Positions 42,930 to 51,577 of a stretch of DNA of 64,000 nucleotides are shown one piece after another. The notes beneath the pieces are model-generated. The model searched no databases. It was not told where the DNA came from and worked only from the letters and a program-made list of their open reading frames with translations. Each line of letters starts with the position of its first letter. Position 1 is the stretch's first letter. The position numbers and the translations under genes are program-made. The DNA lies in the NCBI GenBank assembly GCA_963800505.1, contig CAWDBL010000021.1:66731-130730 (forward strand), in the 5' to 3' direction. The stretch comes from Fodinibacter sp963800505. Its GTDB lineage: Bacteria; Actinomycetota; Actinomycetes; Actinomycetales; Dermatophilaceae.

Positions 42930-43739
42930 ATGTCGATCGTTCTTCAGGACCAGGCGTGGTGCGCCACGACCCCCAAGCGAGCGCAGGGGGACGACCACCA
43001 CGGATCGGGGCTGAAGTCGGTGGGCAGCGCCCTCGACGTGCTCGAGTGCTTCGCCCTCGACGGCGAGCTGGGGGTCTCCGACATCGCCCGCCGGCTGGGC
43101 GTCGCCAAGTCGACGGCGCACCGGCTGCTGCAGACCCTCGCCAGCCGCGGCTTCGTCGAGCAGGACGTGCAGAACGGCCAGTACCGCCTCGGCCTGCACG
43201 TCTACGAGCTCGGGGCGCTGGCCCTGGCCCGCAACGAGCTGCGCCACGTGGCCCTCCCCACCCTGCGCCAGGTGGCCGCCAGCACCGGGCTGACCGTCAA
43301 CTTCTCCGTGCCCGACGGCCCGGACGTCGTCTTCGTCGAGCGCATCGAGAACACCGACGGGGTGCGCTTCCTGGGCCACTTCGGCCGCCGGCTGCCCTCG
43401 CACACCACCAGCAGTGGCAAGGCCATGGCGGCCTGGAACCCCGAGGCCGACCTCGCCCGCCGCCGCGCCGGCTTCCCCCCGCGGGTCAACAAGACCGTGC
43501 GCACCGAGGCCGACTGGCTGCGGTGCCTGGAGTCGGTGCGCAAGGTCGGGTATGCCGTGTCGCACGGTGAGTCCTTCGACGGCGCCTCGTCGGTGGCCGT
43601 GCCGGTGATCTCGCGCCGCGTGGCGATCGCGTCGGTGTCGGTGTTCGGCCCGACCGAGGCGATCCAGCCGCAGGTCGACCGCCTGGTGCCGGTGCTCGTG
43701 GCGGCCAGCCGGCGCATCGCCCGCGCCCACATCGCCTGA
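42930..43739 (+). CDS. IclR family transcriptional regulator (rightward)
   Basis: A 269-residue IclR protein with about 28 extra N-terminal residues, a helix-turn-helix (about 45-75, LGVSDIARRLGVAKSTAHRL) and an effector domain with RLPSHTTSSGKAMAAW and GASSVAVPVISR. ATG 42930 follows AAGGGAG. It shares only family-level similarity with its divergent neighbour. It is directly upstream of the meta-pathway genes and could be their activator, with site 3 as target. Confidence 0.9.
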   Translation: MSIVLQDQAWCATTPKRAQGDDHHGSGLKSVGSALDVLECFALDGELGVSDIARRLGVAKSTAHRLLQTLASRGFVEQDVQNGQYRLGLHVYELGALALARNELRHVALPTLRQVAASTGLTVNFSVPDGPDVVFVERIENTDGVRFLGHFGRRLPSHTTSSGKAMAAWNPEADLARRRAGFPPRVNKTVRTEADWLRCLESVRKVGYAVSHGESFDGASSVAVPVISRRVAIASVSVFGPTEAIQPQVDRLVPVLVAASRRIARAHIA

Positions 43740-43810
43740 GGCGCGACCCACTCGAAGGACCCCGCACCGGCCCCCACCGGGCCCCCCGCCGGTCACTGAC
43801 CGGCGGCGAT

Positions 43811-43827
43811 GTTCCCGGGAGCGGAAC
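43811..43827. promoter_or_regulatory. GTTCC-N7-GGAAC operator, site 3 (upstream of dmpE)
   Basis: GTTCC-CGGGAGC-GGAAC in the context CGAT...GTG, centred about 108 bp upstream of the dmpE start, nearly the same distance as site 1 from the ferredoxin gene. Confidence 0.6.
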
Positions 43828-43926
43828 GTGGCGCGCACGGCATCCGGCATCTCCGTACCGTCGGAACGGAAGGCGCCGCCCCGCCTCGCCCCGCGCCGTC
43901 GCGCGCAGGCCCCAGGAAGGAAACCC

Positions 43927-44709
43927 GTGGACGACTCGACCCGCACGCAGGTCGCCGGTGCGCTGCTCGCGGCCTACGACTCCAAGGAGCCGCTCGAGCC
44001 GCTCACCGCGACCCACGAGGGGATGACGCTCGAGGACGCCTACGCGATCCAGATGCTGCAGATCGACCAGCGCCTGGCCCAGGGCCGCACCGTGCAGGGG
44101 CACAAGGTCGGCCTCACCAGCGCCGCGATGCAGCGGCTGCTCGGCGTCACCGACCCCGACTACGGCCACCTGCTCGACGACTTCTTCCACCTCGAGCACA
44201 TGCCGATCCCGATCGACCTGTTCGTGCAGCCGCGCATCGAGCCCGAGGTCGCCTTCGTGCTCAAGAAGCCGCTCAAGGGCCCCGGCGTCACCGTGCACGA
44301 GGCGCTGCGCGCCGTCGACTTCGTGCTGCCCGCCCTGGAGATCGTCGACAGCCGGATCCGCGACTGGAAGATCGGCCTGTTCGACACCATCGCCGACAAC
44401 GCCAGCTCGGGTGCGGTCGTGCTCGGCTCCACCCCCACTGACGTCGGCGCGGTCGACCTGCGCCTGGCAGGGGCCACCTTCCACCGCAACGGTGAGGTCG
44501 TCGGCACCGGTGCCGGTGGCGCCGTGCTCGGCTCCCCGCTGAACTCCCTCGTCTGGCTCGCCAACACCGTCGGCGCCCGCGGGGTCACCCTCGAGAAGGG
44601 CCACGTCGTGCTGCCCGGCTCGGTCTGCGCCATGTCCGCCGTCGCCGCGGGCGACGTCTTCACCGCGACGTTCGCCGGGCTCGGCAGCGTCACCGCCCGG
44701 TTCGTCTGA
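43927..44709 (+). CDS. dmpE: 2-oxopent-4-enoate (2-keto-4-pentenoate) hydratase
   Basis: Hydrates 2-hydroxypenta-2,4-dienoate to 4-hydroxy-2-oxovalerate. The 260-residue protein of the fumarylacetoacetase-like family has GHKVGLTSAAMQRLLGV, the metal-ligand segment QPRIEPEVAFVL and EIVDSRIRDWKI with DNASSGAVVLG. The GTG at 43927 follows AGGAAGGA; a longer open frame upstream is excluded. First gene of the lower-pathway operon dmpEFGHIC. It is homologous to the decarboxylase gene dmpH three genes on, and in known systems the two proteins form a complex. Confidence 0.92.
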   Translation: MDDSTRTQVAGALLAAYDSKEPLEPLTATHEGMTLEDAYAIQMLQIDQRLAQGRTVQGHKVGLTSAAMQRLLGVTDPDYGHLLDDFFHLEHMPIPIDLFVQPRIEPEVAFVLKKPLKGPGVTVHEALRAVDFVLPALEIVDSRIRDWKIGLFDTIADNASSGAVVLGSTPTDVGAVDLRLAGATFHRNGEVVGTGAGGAVLGSPLNSLVWLANTVGARGVTLEKGHVVLPGSVCAMSAVAAGDVFTATFAGLGSVTARFV

Positions 44710-44737
44710 ACTCCCCCGCCTTAACCGAAGGAGCGCC

Positions 44738-45754
44738 ATGTCCACCTCCCCCAGGACCACGGGCACCGCCGCCATCGTCGGCCCCGGCAACATCGGCACC
44801 GACCTGATGTTCAAGCTGATGCGCCGCAGCGACGTGCTCGACCCGCGCTGGATGATCGGGGTCGACCCGGCATCCGACGGCCTGCGCCGCGCCAAGTCGC
44901 TCGGCCTCGCGGCCAGCCACGAGGGCGTCGACTGGCTCCTCGCCCAGGACGAGCTGCCCGACATCGTCTTCGAGTGCACCTCGGCCAAGGCGCACGAGGC
45001 GAACGCCCCGCGCTACGCCGAGGCCGGCATCCTCGCCGTCGACCTCACCCCTGCGGCGGTCGGCCCCTACCTCTGCCCACCGGTCAACCTCGACTTCAAC
45101 CTCGACGCGATGAACGTCAACATGATCACCTGCGGTGGCCAGGCCACGACGCCGATGGTCAAGGCGGTCTCCTCCGTCGTCCCGGTGCCGTATGCCGAGA
45201 TCGTCGCCTCGATCTCGAGCAAGTCCGCCGGCCCGGGCACCCGCGCCAACATCGACGAGTTCACCGAGACCACCTCCGCGGCCCTGGAGGTCGTCGGCGG
45301 CGCCGAGCGCGGCAAGGCGATCATCATCCTCAACCCGGTCGAGCCCCCGCTGATGATGCGCAACTCCGTGTTCTGCGCCATCCCGGAGGAGGCCGCGGAG
45401 CCCGGCGTGCTGCAGGACCGCATCCTGGCCTCCATCCACGCGATGGTCGCCGAGGTGCAGGACTACGTGCCCGGCTACCACCTGCGGGCCGACCCCCAGT
45501 TCGACCACGCCCGCGAGACCTGGAAGGGCATGGCCCGCGTGTTCGTGCCCATCGAGGTCAAGGGCCGCGGCGACTACCTGCCCGACTACGCGGGCAACCT
45601 CGACATCATCACCGCGGCCGCGGCCCGGGTCGGCGACATCATGGTCGCCCACCGGCTCGGCGTCGCGTCCACGTGGAAGTCGTCGGCCGCGCTCGGCGAC
45701 GTCCCTGACCCGCTCGTCGGCGCCGGCGTCGACGCGCAGAAGGCCGGTGTCTGA
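44738..45754 (+). CDS. dmpF: Acetaldehyde dehydrogenase (acylating)
   Basis: Converts acetaldehyde, NAD+ and CoA to acetyl-CoA; 338 residues. NAD-binding IVGPGNIGTDLM at the start, the catalytic cysteine in IVFECTSAKAH (about residue 82-88), and MNVNMITCGGQATTPM are characteristic of the DmpF/BphJ family. It forms a channelling complex with the aldolase encoded by the next gene, which starts two bases after its stop. Confidence 0.95.
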   Translation: MSTSPRTTGTAAIVGPGNIGTDLMFKLMRRSDVLDPRWMIGVDPASDGLRRAKSLGLAASHEGVDWLLAQDELPDIVFECTSAKAHEANAPRYAEAGILAVDLTPAAVGPYLCPPVNLDFNLDAMNVNMITCGGQATTPMVKAVSSVVPVPYAEIVASISSKSAGPGTRANIDEFTETTSAALEVVGGAERGKAIIILNPVEPPLMMRNSVFCAIPEEAAEPGVLQDRILASIHAMVAEVQDYVPGYHLRADPQFDHARETWKGMARVFVPIEVKGRGDYLPDYAGNLDIITAAAARVGDIMVAHRLGVASTWKSSAALGDVPDPLVGAGVDAQKAGV

Positions 45755-45755
45755 C

Positions 45756-46905
45756 ATGGGCGACATGACCATCCGTCCCGAGGACGTCCCCGTCGTCGTC
45801 GACGAGCTGACCGAGACCGACGTGCTCGCCAACACCCCCAAGGCGGGCGGCGAGCGCGACCTGCGGATCACCGACTCCACGCTGCGCGACGGCTCGCACG
45901 CGATGAGCCACCAGTTCACCGAGGAGCAGGTGCGCGGCGTCGTGCACGCCCTGGACAGCGCCGGCGTGCAGGTCATCGAGGTGTCGCACGGCGACGGCCT
46001 CGGCGGCTCGAGCTTCAACTACGGCTTCTCCAAGGTCGCGGAGATGAAGCTCATCTCCGCCGCCGTCGAGGAGGCCACCCAGGCCAGGATCGCCATCCTG
46101 ATGCTCCCCGGGCTCGGCACCCTGCACGACCTGAAGAACGCGCACGCGGCCGGCGCCTCGGTGGCGCGGATCGCCACCCACTGCACCGAGGCCGACGTCT
46201 CGATCCAGCACTTCGGGGCGGCCCGGGCGCTCGGCATGGAGACCGTCGGGTTCCTCATGCTCAGCCACAAGGCCTCGCCGGCCACGCTCGCCGAGCAGGC
46301 CCGCATCATGGTGGATGCCGGGGCGCAGTGCGTCTACGTCGTCGACTCCGCGGGGGCGCTGGTGCTCAGCGACGCGCAGGAGCGGATCACCTCCGTCATC
46401 AACGAGATCGGCAGGGAGGCGCAGGTCGGCTTCCACGGCCACCAGAACCTCAGCCTCGGCATCGCCAACTCGGTGCTGGCCTACCAGGCCGGTGCGCTGC
46501 AGATCGACGGCGCGCTGTGCGCCCTCGGCGCCGGCGCTGGCAACAGCCCCACCGAGGTGCTCGCCGCGACCTTCGCGCGGATGGGCATCCGCACCGGCGT
46601 CGACCTGGGCGAGGTGCTGTCGGCCGCCGAGGACGTCGTTCGCCCCTTCATCCCCCGCCTGCCGTGGATGGACCGCGCGTCGATCACCCAGGGCTACGCG
46701 GGTGTCTACTCGAGCTTCCTGCTGCACGCCGAGCGGGCGGCCGCGCGCTACGACGTGCCGGCCCACGAGATCCTGACCAAGGTCGGCGAGTACGGCTACG
46801 TCGGCGGCCAGGAGGACATGATCATCGACATCGCCCTGCAGCTCGCCGAGGAGAAGAGCGCACCTCATCGACCTCGGCGACCTCGCCGGCATGGGCGTGC
46901 GCTGA
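45756..46905 (+). CDS. dmpG: 4-hydroxy-2-oxovalerate aldolase, apparent frameshift near 3' end
   Basis: Mn-dependent aldolase cleaving 4-hydroxy-2-oxovalerate to pyruvate and acetaldehyde, partner of DmpF. RITDSTLRDGSHAMSHQF, GFHGHQNLSLGIANS (His metal ligands) and GAGAGNSPTEVL are intact. At about 46860 (GAAGAGCGCACCTC) the frame shifts by +1 or loses two bases; the shifted frame reads HLIDLGDLAGMGVR and stops at 46903-46905, touching the dmpH ATG. Without the correction the frame would run straight into dmpH and create a false fusion. N-terminal 35 residues are extra relative to DmpG. Confidence 0.9.
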
Positions 46906-47712
46906 TGGCCGGCGAGGCACCCGCGGGGGGCTGGGACGTCGCGTCCGTCGCCGCCGAGCTGCTGGCCTGTGAGGACGAGCGCCGTGAGCGCCCGCCGTTC
47001 ACCGACGAGTGGCCCGGGCTCGACCTCGACACGGGCTACGAGATCCAGGACCTCAACCTCGCCACACGCCTCGAGCGCGGCGAGAAGCTGATCGGCGTCA
47101 AGCTGGGCCTGACCAGCCGGGCCAAGCAGCAGCGGATGGGCGTGCACTTCCCGTTCGTCGCCTGGCTCACCGACGCGATGGTGCTGCCCGTGGGCGACCC
47201 GGTGCCGCAGAGCCGGCTGATCCACCCGCGCATCGAGCCCGAGATCGTCTTCGTGATGGGCGAGCGGCTCGAGGGCCCGGGCGTCACCTGCGCCCAGGCC
47301 ATGGGAGCGGTGGAGACGGTGTGGGGTGGCGCGGAGGTCATCGACAGCCGCTACCAGGACTTCCGCTTCACCGCCGGCGACGTCGCGGCCGACAACGCGT
47401 CATCCGGCGCCTTCGTCACCGGGCCGATCGGGCTGCCCCCGGCCGAGCTCGACCTCGCGCTCGAGGCCGTGCTCGTCGAGGTCGGCGGTGTCATCGTCGA
47501 CTCGGCGACCGGCGCCGCGGTGCAGGGCCACCCCGGCGAGGCGCTCGCGCTGGCCGCCAACGACCTGGCCCGACGCGGGCCACGCCATCGAGGCCGGCTG
47601 GATCGTGCTCACCGGCGGCATGACGGATGCCGTGTTCTCGCCGCCCGGGTCGAGCACCGCGCTGCACTTCACCAACCTCGGTTCGGTGTTCCTCAACGGC
47701 GGGACGGAGTAG
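46905..47712 (+). CDS. dmpH: 4-oxalocrotonate decarboxylase, apparent frameshift near 3' end
   Basis: Mg-dependent decarboxylase turning 2-oxohex-3-enedioate into 2-oxopent-4-enoate. Family segments are LIGVKLGLTSRAKQQRMGV, HPRIEPEIVFVMG and EVIDSRYQDFRF. Near 47575 (CGCGGGCCACG) one extra C moves the frame; beyond it HAIEAGWIVLTGGMTDAVF and HFTNLGSVFLNGG complete the protein at 47712, about 268 residues. It is a paralogue of dmpE. The start ATG overlaps the dmpG stop (TGATG). Confidence 0.9.
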
Positions 47713-47714
47713 CC

Positions 47715-47930
47715 ATGCCGCTCATCGAGGTCACCCTGGCCGAGGGCCGCACGCCGGCGCAGCTGCGCACCCTCATCTCCGCCCTCACCCATGCCGCGTC
47801 CGAGGCGGTCGACGCCCCGGTCGAGAGCATCCGCGTCGTCATCCGCGAGGTGCCCCTGACCCACTGGGGCGCGGGCGACGTCACCATCGCCGAGCGCCGC
47901 GGGGCACCAGACCCGCGCGACTCCGCCTGA
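47715..47930 (+). CDS. dmpI: 4-oxalocrotonate tautomerase
   Basis: Small enzyme ketonising 2-hydroxymuconate; 71 residues. After removal of Met the N-terminal Pro (MPLIEVTLAEGRT) would be the catalytic base; Arg residues in SIRVVIREVP match the substrate-binding positions. It starts 2 bp after dmpH and ends 64 bp before dmpC. Confidence 0.9.
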   Translation: MPLIEVTLAEGRTPAQLRTLISALTHAASEAVDAPVESIRVVIREVPLTHWGAGDVTIAERRGAPDPRDSA

Positions 47931-47994
47931 GCCGGCCCCCCGGCATCCACCCGCTTCGAAACCACACGACCACCGCACCGCAGAAGGTGAACCC

Positions 47995-49440
47995 ATGAGT
48001 GAGCTCCAGTTCTTCGGCCACATCATCGACAACGAAGAGGTCGAGTCGATCGACGGCAAGCGCTTCGACGTCTGGAACCCCTGGACCCGCGAGGTGTGGG
48101 CCCAGGCGGCGGAGGCGTCCGAGAAGGATGCCGAGCGCGCGATCCTGAGCGCGCGCAAGGCGTTCGACGAGGGGCCGTGGCCTCGGATGGGGCGGGTCGA
48201 GCGGGCGGCGATGATCCACACACTCGCCGACCTCATGGAGGAGCGGGCCGACGAGCTGGCCACGATGGACGCCACGAACATGGGCAAGCCGTTCCTGCAG
48301 GCCAAGCACGACGTGGCCCGCTCGGTGTGGAACTTCCGGTTCTTCGCCGACTCCCAGCGCGACGCCGTCGGTGAGGTCTACCCGATGGACTCCGGGCACC
48401 ACACCTACAGCGAGTTCGGCCCGGCGGGCGTGGTCGCCGCGATCAGCCCGTGGAACTTCCCGCTGATGATGGCGTCGTGGAAGATCGCGCCGGCCATCGC
48501 GTGGGGCAACACCTGCATCATCAAGCCGAGCGAGGACACCCCCGCGTCGGTGACCCTGCTCGGGCGGCTGGCGGTCGAGGCCGGCTTCCCGCCCGGGGTG
48601 CTCAACGTGGTCAACGGCTACGGCGCGCCGGCGGGTGCGACGCTCACCGGTGACGACCGGGTCGACCGGGTCACCTTCACCGGGTCGTCCACCACCGGGA
48701 AGCACGTCATGGCGTCGGCGTCGACGCACCTCGCCCCGGTGTCGCTCGAGCTCGGCGGCAAGGGCGCGAACATCGTCTTCGAGGATGCCGACATCGACAA
48801 CGCCGTCTACTGGGCGGTCGAGGCGATCTTCCGCAACGCGGGGCAGATCTGCCTGGCCGGGTCGCGGCTGTTCGTGCACTCCTCGATCTACGACTCCTTC
48901 ATGGAGCGGTTCGTCGCGGCCGCCGAGGCACTGACCATCGGCGACCCGTTCGACGCCGCCACGAAGTTCTCGTCGCTGGCGAGCAAGCGGCACTTCGACA
49001 AGGTCGTGTCCTACGTGGAGTCGGCGCAGGCGCTGGGTGGCACCATCCACACCGGCGGCGTCGCGCAGGACGGCTCGTGGGTCGTGCGGCCGACGATCAT
49101 CGACGGGCTGGCCCTGGATGCCGCGCCGTACTGCGAGGAGATCTTCGGCCCGGTCTGTGTGGTCAACAGCTTCGACACCGAGGAGGAGGCGCTGGCGCTC
49201 GCGAACGACACCCGCTACGGGCTCAACGCGATGCTCTTCACCGAGAACCTGTCCCGGGCGCACCGGGTGGCCTCGAAGCTGCGGGCCGGCACGGTGTGGG
49301 TCAACTGCTTCTTCATCCGCGACCTGCGCACGCCGTTCGGTGGCGTCGGCGACTCGGGGGTCGGACGCGAGGGCGGCAACTTCTCGCGCGAGTTCTTCAC
49401 CGAGCCCAAGGCCGTCGTCATGCAGATCGACCGGGGGTAG
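47995..49440 (+). CDS. dmpC: 2-hydroxymuconic semialdehyde dehydrogenase
   Basis: NAD-dependent aldehyde dehydrogenase of 481 residues that oxidises the ring-cleavage product to 2-hydroxymuconate, the entry to the 4-oxalocrotonate branch. The catalytic cysteine lies in GQICLAGSR (about 284) and the general base in ELGGKGANIVF (about 252); NAD-binding FTGSSTTGKH precedes. The best-matching role is DmpC/XylG because of its neighbours; other ALDH substrates cannot be ruled out by sequence alone. Last gene of the lower-pathway operon. Confidence 0.9.
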   Translation: MSELQFFGHIIDNEEVESIDGKRFDVWNPWTREVWAQAAEASEKDAERAILSARKAFDEGPWPRMGRVERAAMIHTLADLMEERADELATMDATNMGKPFLQAKHDVARSVWNFRFFADSQRDAVGEVYPMDSGHHTYSEFGPAGVVAAISPWNFPLMMASWKIAPAIAWGNTCIIKPSEDTPASVTLLGRLAVEAGFPPGVLNVVNGYGAPAGATLTGDDRVDRVTFTGSSTTGKHVMASASTHLAPVSLELGGKGANIVFEDADIDNAVYWAVEAIFRNAGQICLAGSRLFVHSSIYDSFMERFVAAAEALTIGDPFDAATKFSSLASKRHFDKVVSYVESAQALGGTIHTGGVAQDGSWVVRPTIIDGLALDAAPYCEEIFGPVCVVNSFDTEEEALALANDTRYGLNAMLFTENLSRAHRVASKLRAGTVWVNCFFIRDLRTPFGGVGDSGVGREGGNFSREFFTEPKAVVMQIDRG

Positions 49441-49447
49441 GGCTGCC

Positions 49448-49481
49448 GTCCCGGAATCGACCAATAGGTCAATCTCGGGAC
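49448..49481 (+). terminator. Composite palindrome after dmpC
   Basis: CGTCCCG...CGGGACG (7-base arms) encloses the inner palindrome GACC-AATA-GGTC, the same core as the 42-bp repeats near parB. It begins 8 bp after the dmpC stop. Confidence 0.55.
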
Positions 49482-49526
49482 GCGCCAGGGGTCGCGGCTG
49501 TCGGTGCTGCCGGGCAAGGTTTGGGT

Positions 49527-51032
49527 ATGCCGTCCAGCCAGCTCCCGTCGCCGTCCCACCCGCCGCTGTCCGCAGCGCCGGCGCTGCCGCACTGCTCGAT
49601 CGTGCCGCCGTACATGCTCGAGACACTCGCCGCCTCCGACGACCCGCTCCTGGCCGCCCAGGCCCAGGCCACCCTCGACATCGAGGCCGAGCTGCGGCCG
49701 GGTCGGCGCACCGCCGAGCTGCGCCCCGACCGGCCGCGCACCGCCCGGCCCCGGCTGGCGCCCGGCACGACGGCCGGGCCGGTGCGCGCCATCTACGACG
49801 CGAAGCACGGCACCACCCTGCCCGGCACCCTGGTGCGCTCCGAGGGCCAGCCGCCCACCGGCGACCAGGGCGTCACCGAGGCCTACGACGGGCTCGGCGC
49901 CACCTGGCAGCTCTGGCAGGAGGCCTACGGACGCAACTCGCTCAACGGCAAGGGCCTGCCCCTGCTGGCCAGCGTGCACTTCGGCACCGACTACGACAAC
50001 GCCTTCTGGGACGGCACCCAGATGGTCTTCGGCGACGGTGACGGCGTCATCTTCCTGCCCTTCACCCGCAGCGTCGACGTCATCGGGCACGAGCTGGCCC
50101 ACGGGGTCACCCAGTACACCTCGGGCCTGAACTACCAGGACCAGTCCGGGGCGCTCAACGAGTCGGTGTCCGACGTCTTCGGGGTGCTGGTCAAGCAGCG
50201 CCTCCTCGGGCAGACCGCCGACCAGGCCGACTGGCTGGTCGGCGCCGACCTGCTCGCCCCGGGGGTCAACGGCGTGGCACTGCGCTCGATGGCCGCCCCC
50301 GGCACCGCCTACGACGACCCGCGCCTGGGCAAAGACCCCCAGCCGGCGCACATGCGCGACTACGTCGACACCACCGACGACAACGGCGGGGTGCACATCA
50401 ACTCCGGCATTCCCAACAAGGCCTTCCACGTGTTCGCCACCACCGTCGGCGGCAACGCCTGGGAGGTCGCCGGTCAGGTCTGGTTCGACACCATCACCGG
50501 CGACATCAGCGCCGACTGCGACTTCGCCACCTTCGCCCGGCTCACCGTCGCCGCCGCCACGGCCCGGCACGGCGCCGACTCCGAGGTCGTCGCGGCGGTC
50601 AAGGCGGGCTGGGATGCCGTGGGGCTCGGCGCCGATGCCGCCGCACCGACCGCTCCGGCACCGACCGACGCGGGCCCGGCATCCGATGGCCCCCCGGCCC
50701 CGGACTCGGATCCGAGCCCCGCGCCGGAGCCCGGGCCGACCACCCAGGTCAGCGTGCGGCGCACCGGCGGCGTCGCAGGTCGCACCGTCGAGCGCACGGT
50801 GGCGCTGGGCGAGCTGCCGAGGCGCGACGCCCGTGCCTGGCACGCGCTGCTGGCCGACGACGGGCTGCCCGCGCTGGCCGAGCAGCTCGCCGGCCGGCCG
50901 CAGCAGCCCGACACCTACTGCTACGGCGTGCAGTGCGAGGTGCCGCCACTCGACCTCCAGCTGCCCGAGCTCGAGCTGCCCGACGACGTGCGTTCGCTGC
51001 TCGAGCGCACCCTCGGACCGTCCGACGGCTGA
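49527..51032 (+). CDS. Protealysin-like M4 metalloprotease with C-terminal emfourin-like domain
   Basis: A 501-residue protein. The N-terminal propeptide carries the protealysin-type motif HCSIVPPYMLETLA (about residues 22-35) and no signal peptide, so it is probably cytoplasmic or exported non-classically. The thermolysin-fold catalytic domain has HELAH (about 190) with the zinc-ligand glutamate in NESVSD and a later HINSGIPNKAF. After a Pro/Ala/Asp-rich linker (about 370-405) comes an 95-residue domain with RRTGGVAGRTVERTV, LPALAEQL, PDTYCYGV and LPDDVRSLLERTL, resembling emfourin, the inhibitor normally encoded next to protealysin. Fusion of enzyme and inhibitor is the notable feature. Confidence 0.85.
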   Translation: MPSSQLPSPSHPPLSAAPALPHCSIVPPYMLETLAASDDPLLAAQAQATLDIEAELRPGRRTAELRPDRPRTARPRLAPGTTAGPVRAIYDAKHGTTLPGTLVRSEGQPPTGDQGVTEAYDGLGATWQLWQEAYGRNSLNGKGLPLLASVHFGTDYDNAFWDGTQMVFGDGDGVIFLPFTRSVDVIGHELAHGVTQYTSGLNYQDQSGALNESVSDVFGVLVKQRLLGQTADQADWLVGADLLAPGVNGVALRSMAAPGTAYDDPRLGKDPQPAHMRDYVDTTDDNGGVHINSGIPNKAFHVFATTVGGNAWEVAGQVWFDTITGDISADCDFATFARLTVAAATARHGADSEVVAAVKAGWDAVGLGADAAAPTAPAPTDAGPASDGPPAPDSDPSPAPEPGPTTQVSVRRTGGVAGRTVERTVALGELPRRDARAWHALLADDGLPALAEQLAGRPQQPDTYCYGVQCEVPPLDLQLPELELPDDVRSLLERTLGPSDG

Positions 51033-51059
51033 GCTGGCGGCGCCTCTACCATCGGGGGC

Positions 51060-51530
51060 ATGAGCGAGCCGGAGCCGCGCGACCTGCGCCGTGAGCACTT
51101 CGACGAGCTGGCGCCCGTCACCACGCGGTGGTCCGACAACGACATGTTCGGGCACCTCAACAACTCGGTCTACTTCGAGCTGTTCGACACCGTGCTCAAC
51201 GCCTGGATGATGCGCGAGACCGGCATCGACGAGACCGTCGCCCCGGTGCTCGGCGTTGTCGCCGAGGCCAGCTGTCGCTACTACCAGGAGGTGGCGTTCC
51301 CCGGACCGGTCGACGTCGGCGTGCGGGTCACCCGCATCGGCCGCTCGAGCGTGGTGTTCGGCTTCGGTCTCTACGTGCCCGAGAACGAGGAGATCGCCAC
51401 GCACGGCGAGTGGGTGCAGGTCTACATCGACCGAGAGACCCGCCGCCCGGTGCCGATGCCCGACGTCGTGCGCGACCACCTCGAGGCTGCCGTGGCACGT
51501 CGCCCGGTGCTGGCCCAGGACCTCGCCTGA
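51060..51530 (+). CDS. Hot-dog fold acyl-CoA thioesterase
   Basis: A 156-residue 4-hydroxybenzoyl-CoA thioesterase-like protein. The segment TRWSDNDMFGHLNNSVYFELFDT (quoted in part: DNDMFGHLNN, about residues 26-35) has the aspartate expected as catalytic residue in this family. The ATG at 51060 is close behind the M4 protease gene (27 bp). The substrate is unknown; there is no direct link to the phenol pathway, which does not use aromatic CoA thioesters. Confidence 0.85.
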   Translation: MSEPEPRDLRREHFDELAPVTTRWSDNDMFGHLNNSVYFELFDTVLNAWMMRETGIDETVAPVLGVVAEASCRYYQEVAFPGPVDVGVRVTRIGRSSVVFGFGLYVPENEEIATHGEWVQVYIDRETRRPVPMPDVVRDHLEAAVARRPVLAQDLA

Positions 51531-51577
51531 CCACGTCCACTCCGCCGCCGGCAGCGGGCGCCGGCGCACGGCATCCG

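Noticed and set aside
45747..47930. Single fused aldolase-decarboxylase-tautomerase protein
   Set aside because: The open frame joins three genes only because of two apparent indels; correct 3' ends of dmpG and dmpH are found in the next frame.
49215..51569. 784-residue minus-strand open frame
   Set aside because: Antisense to dmpC, the M4 protease and the thioesterase, all of which have clear catalytic motifs on the plus strand.
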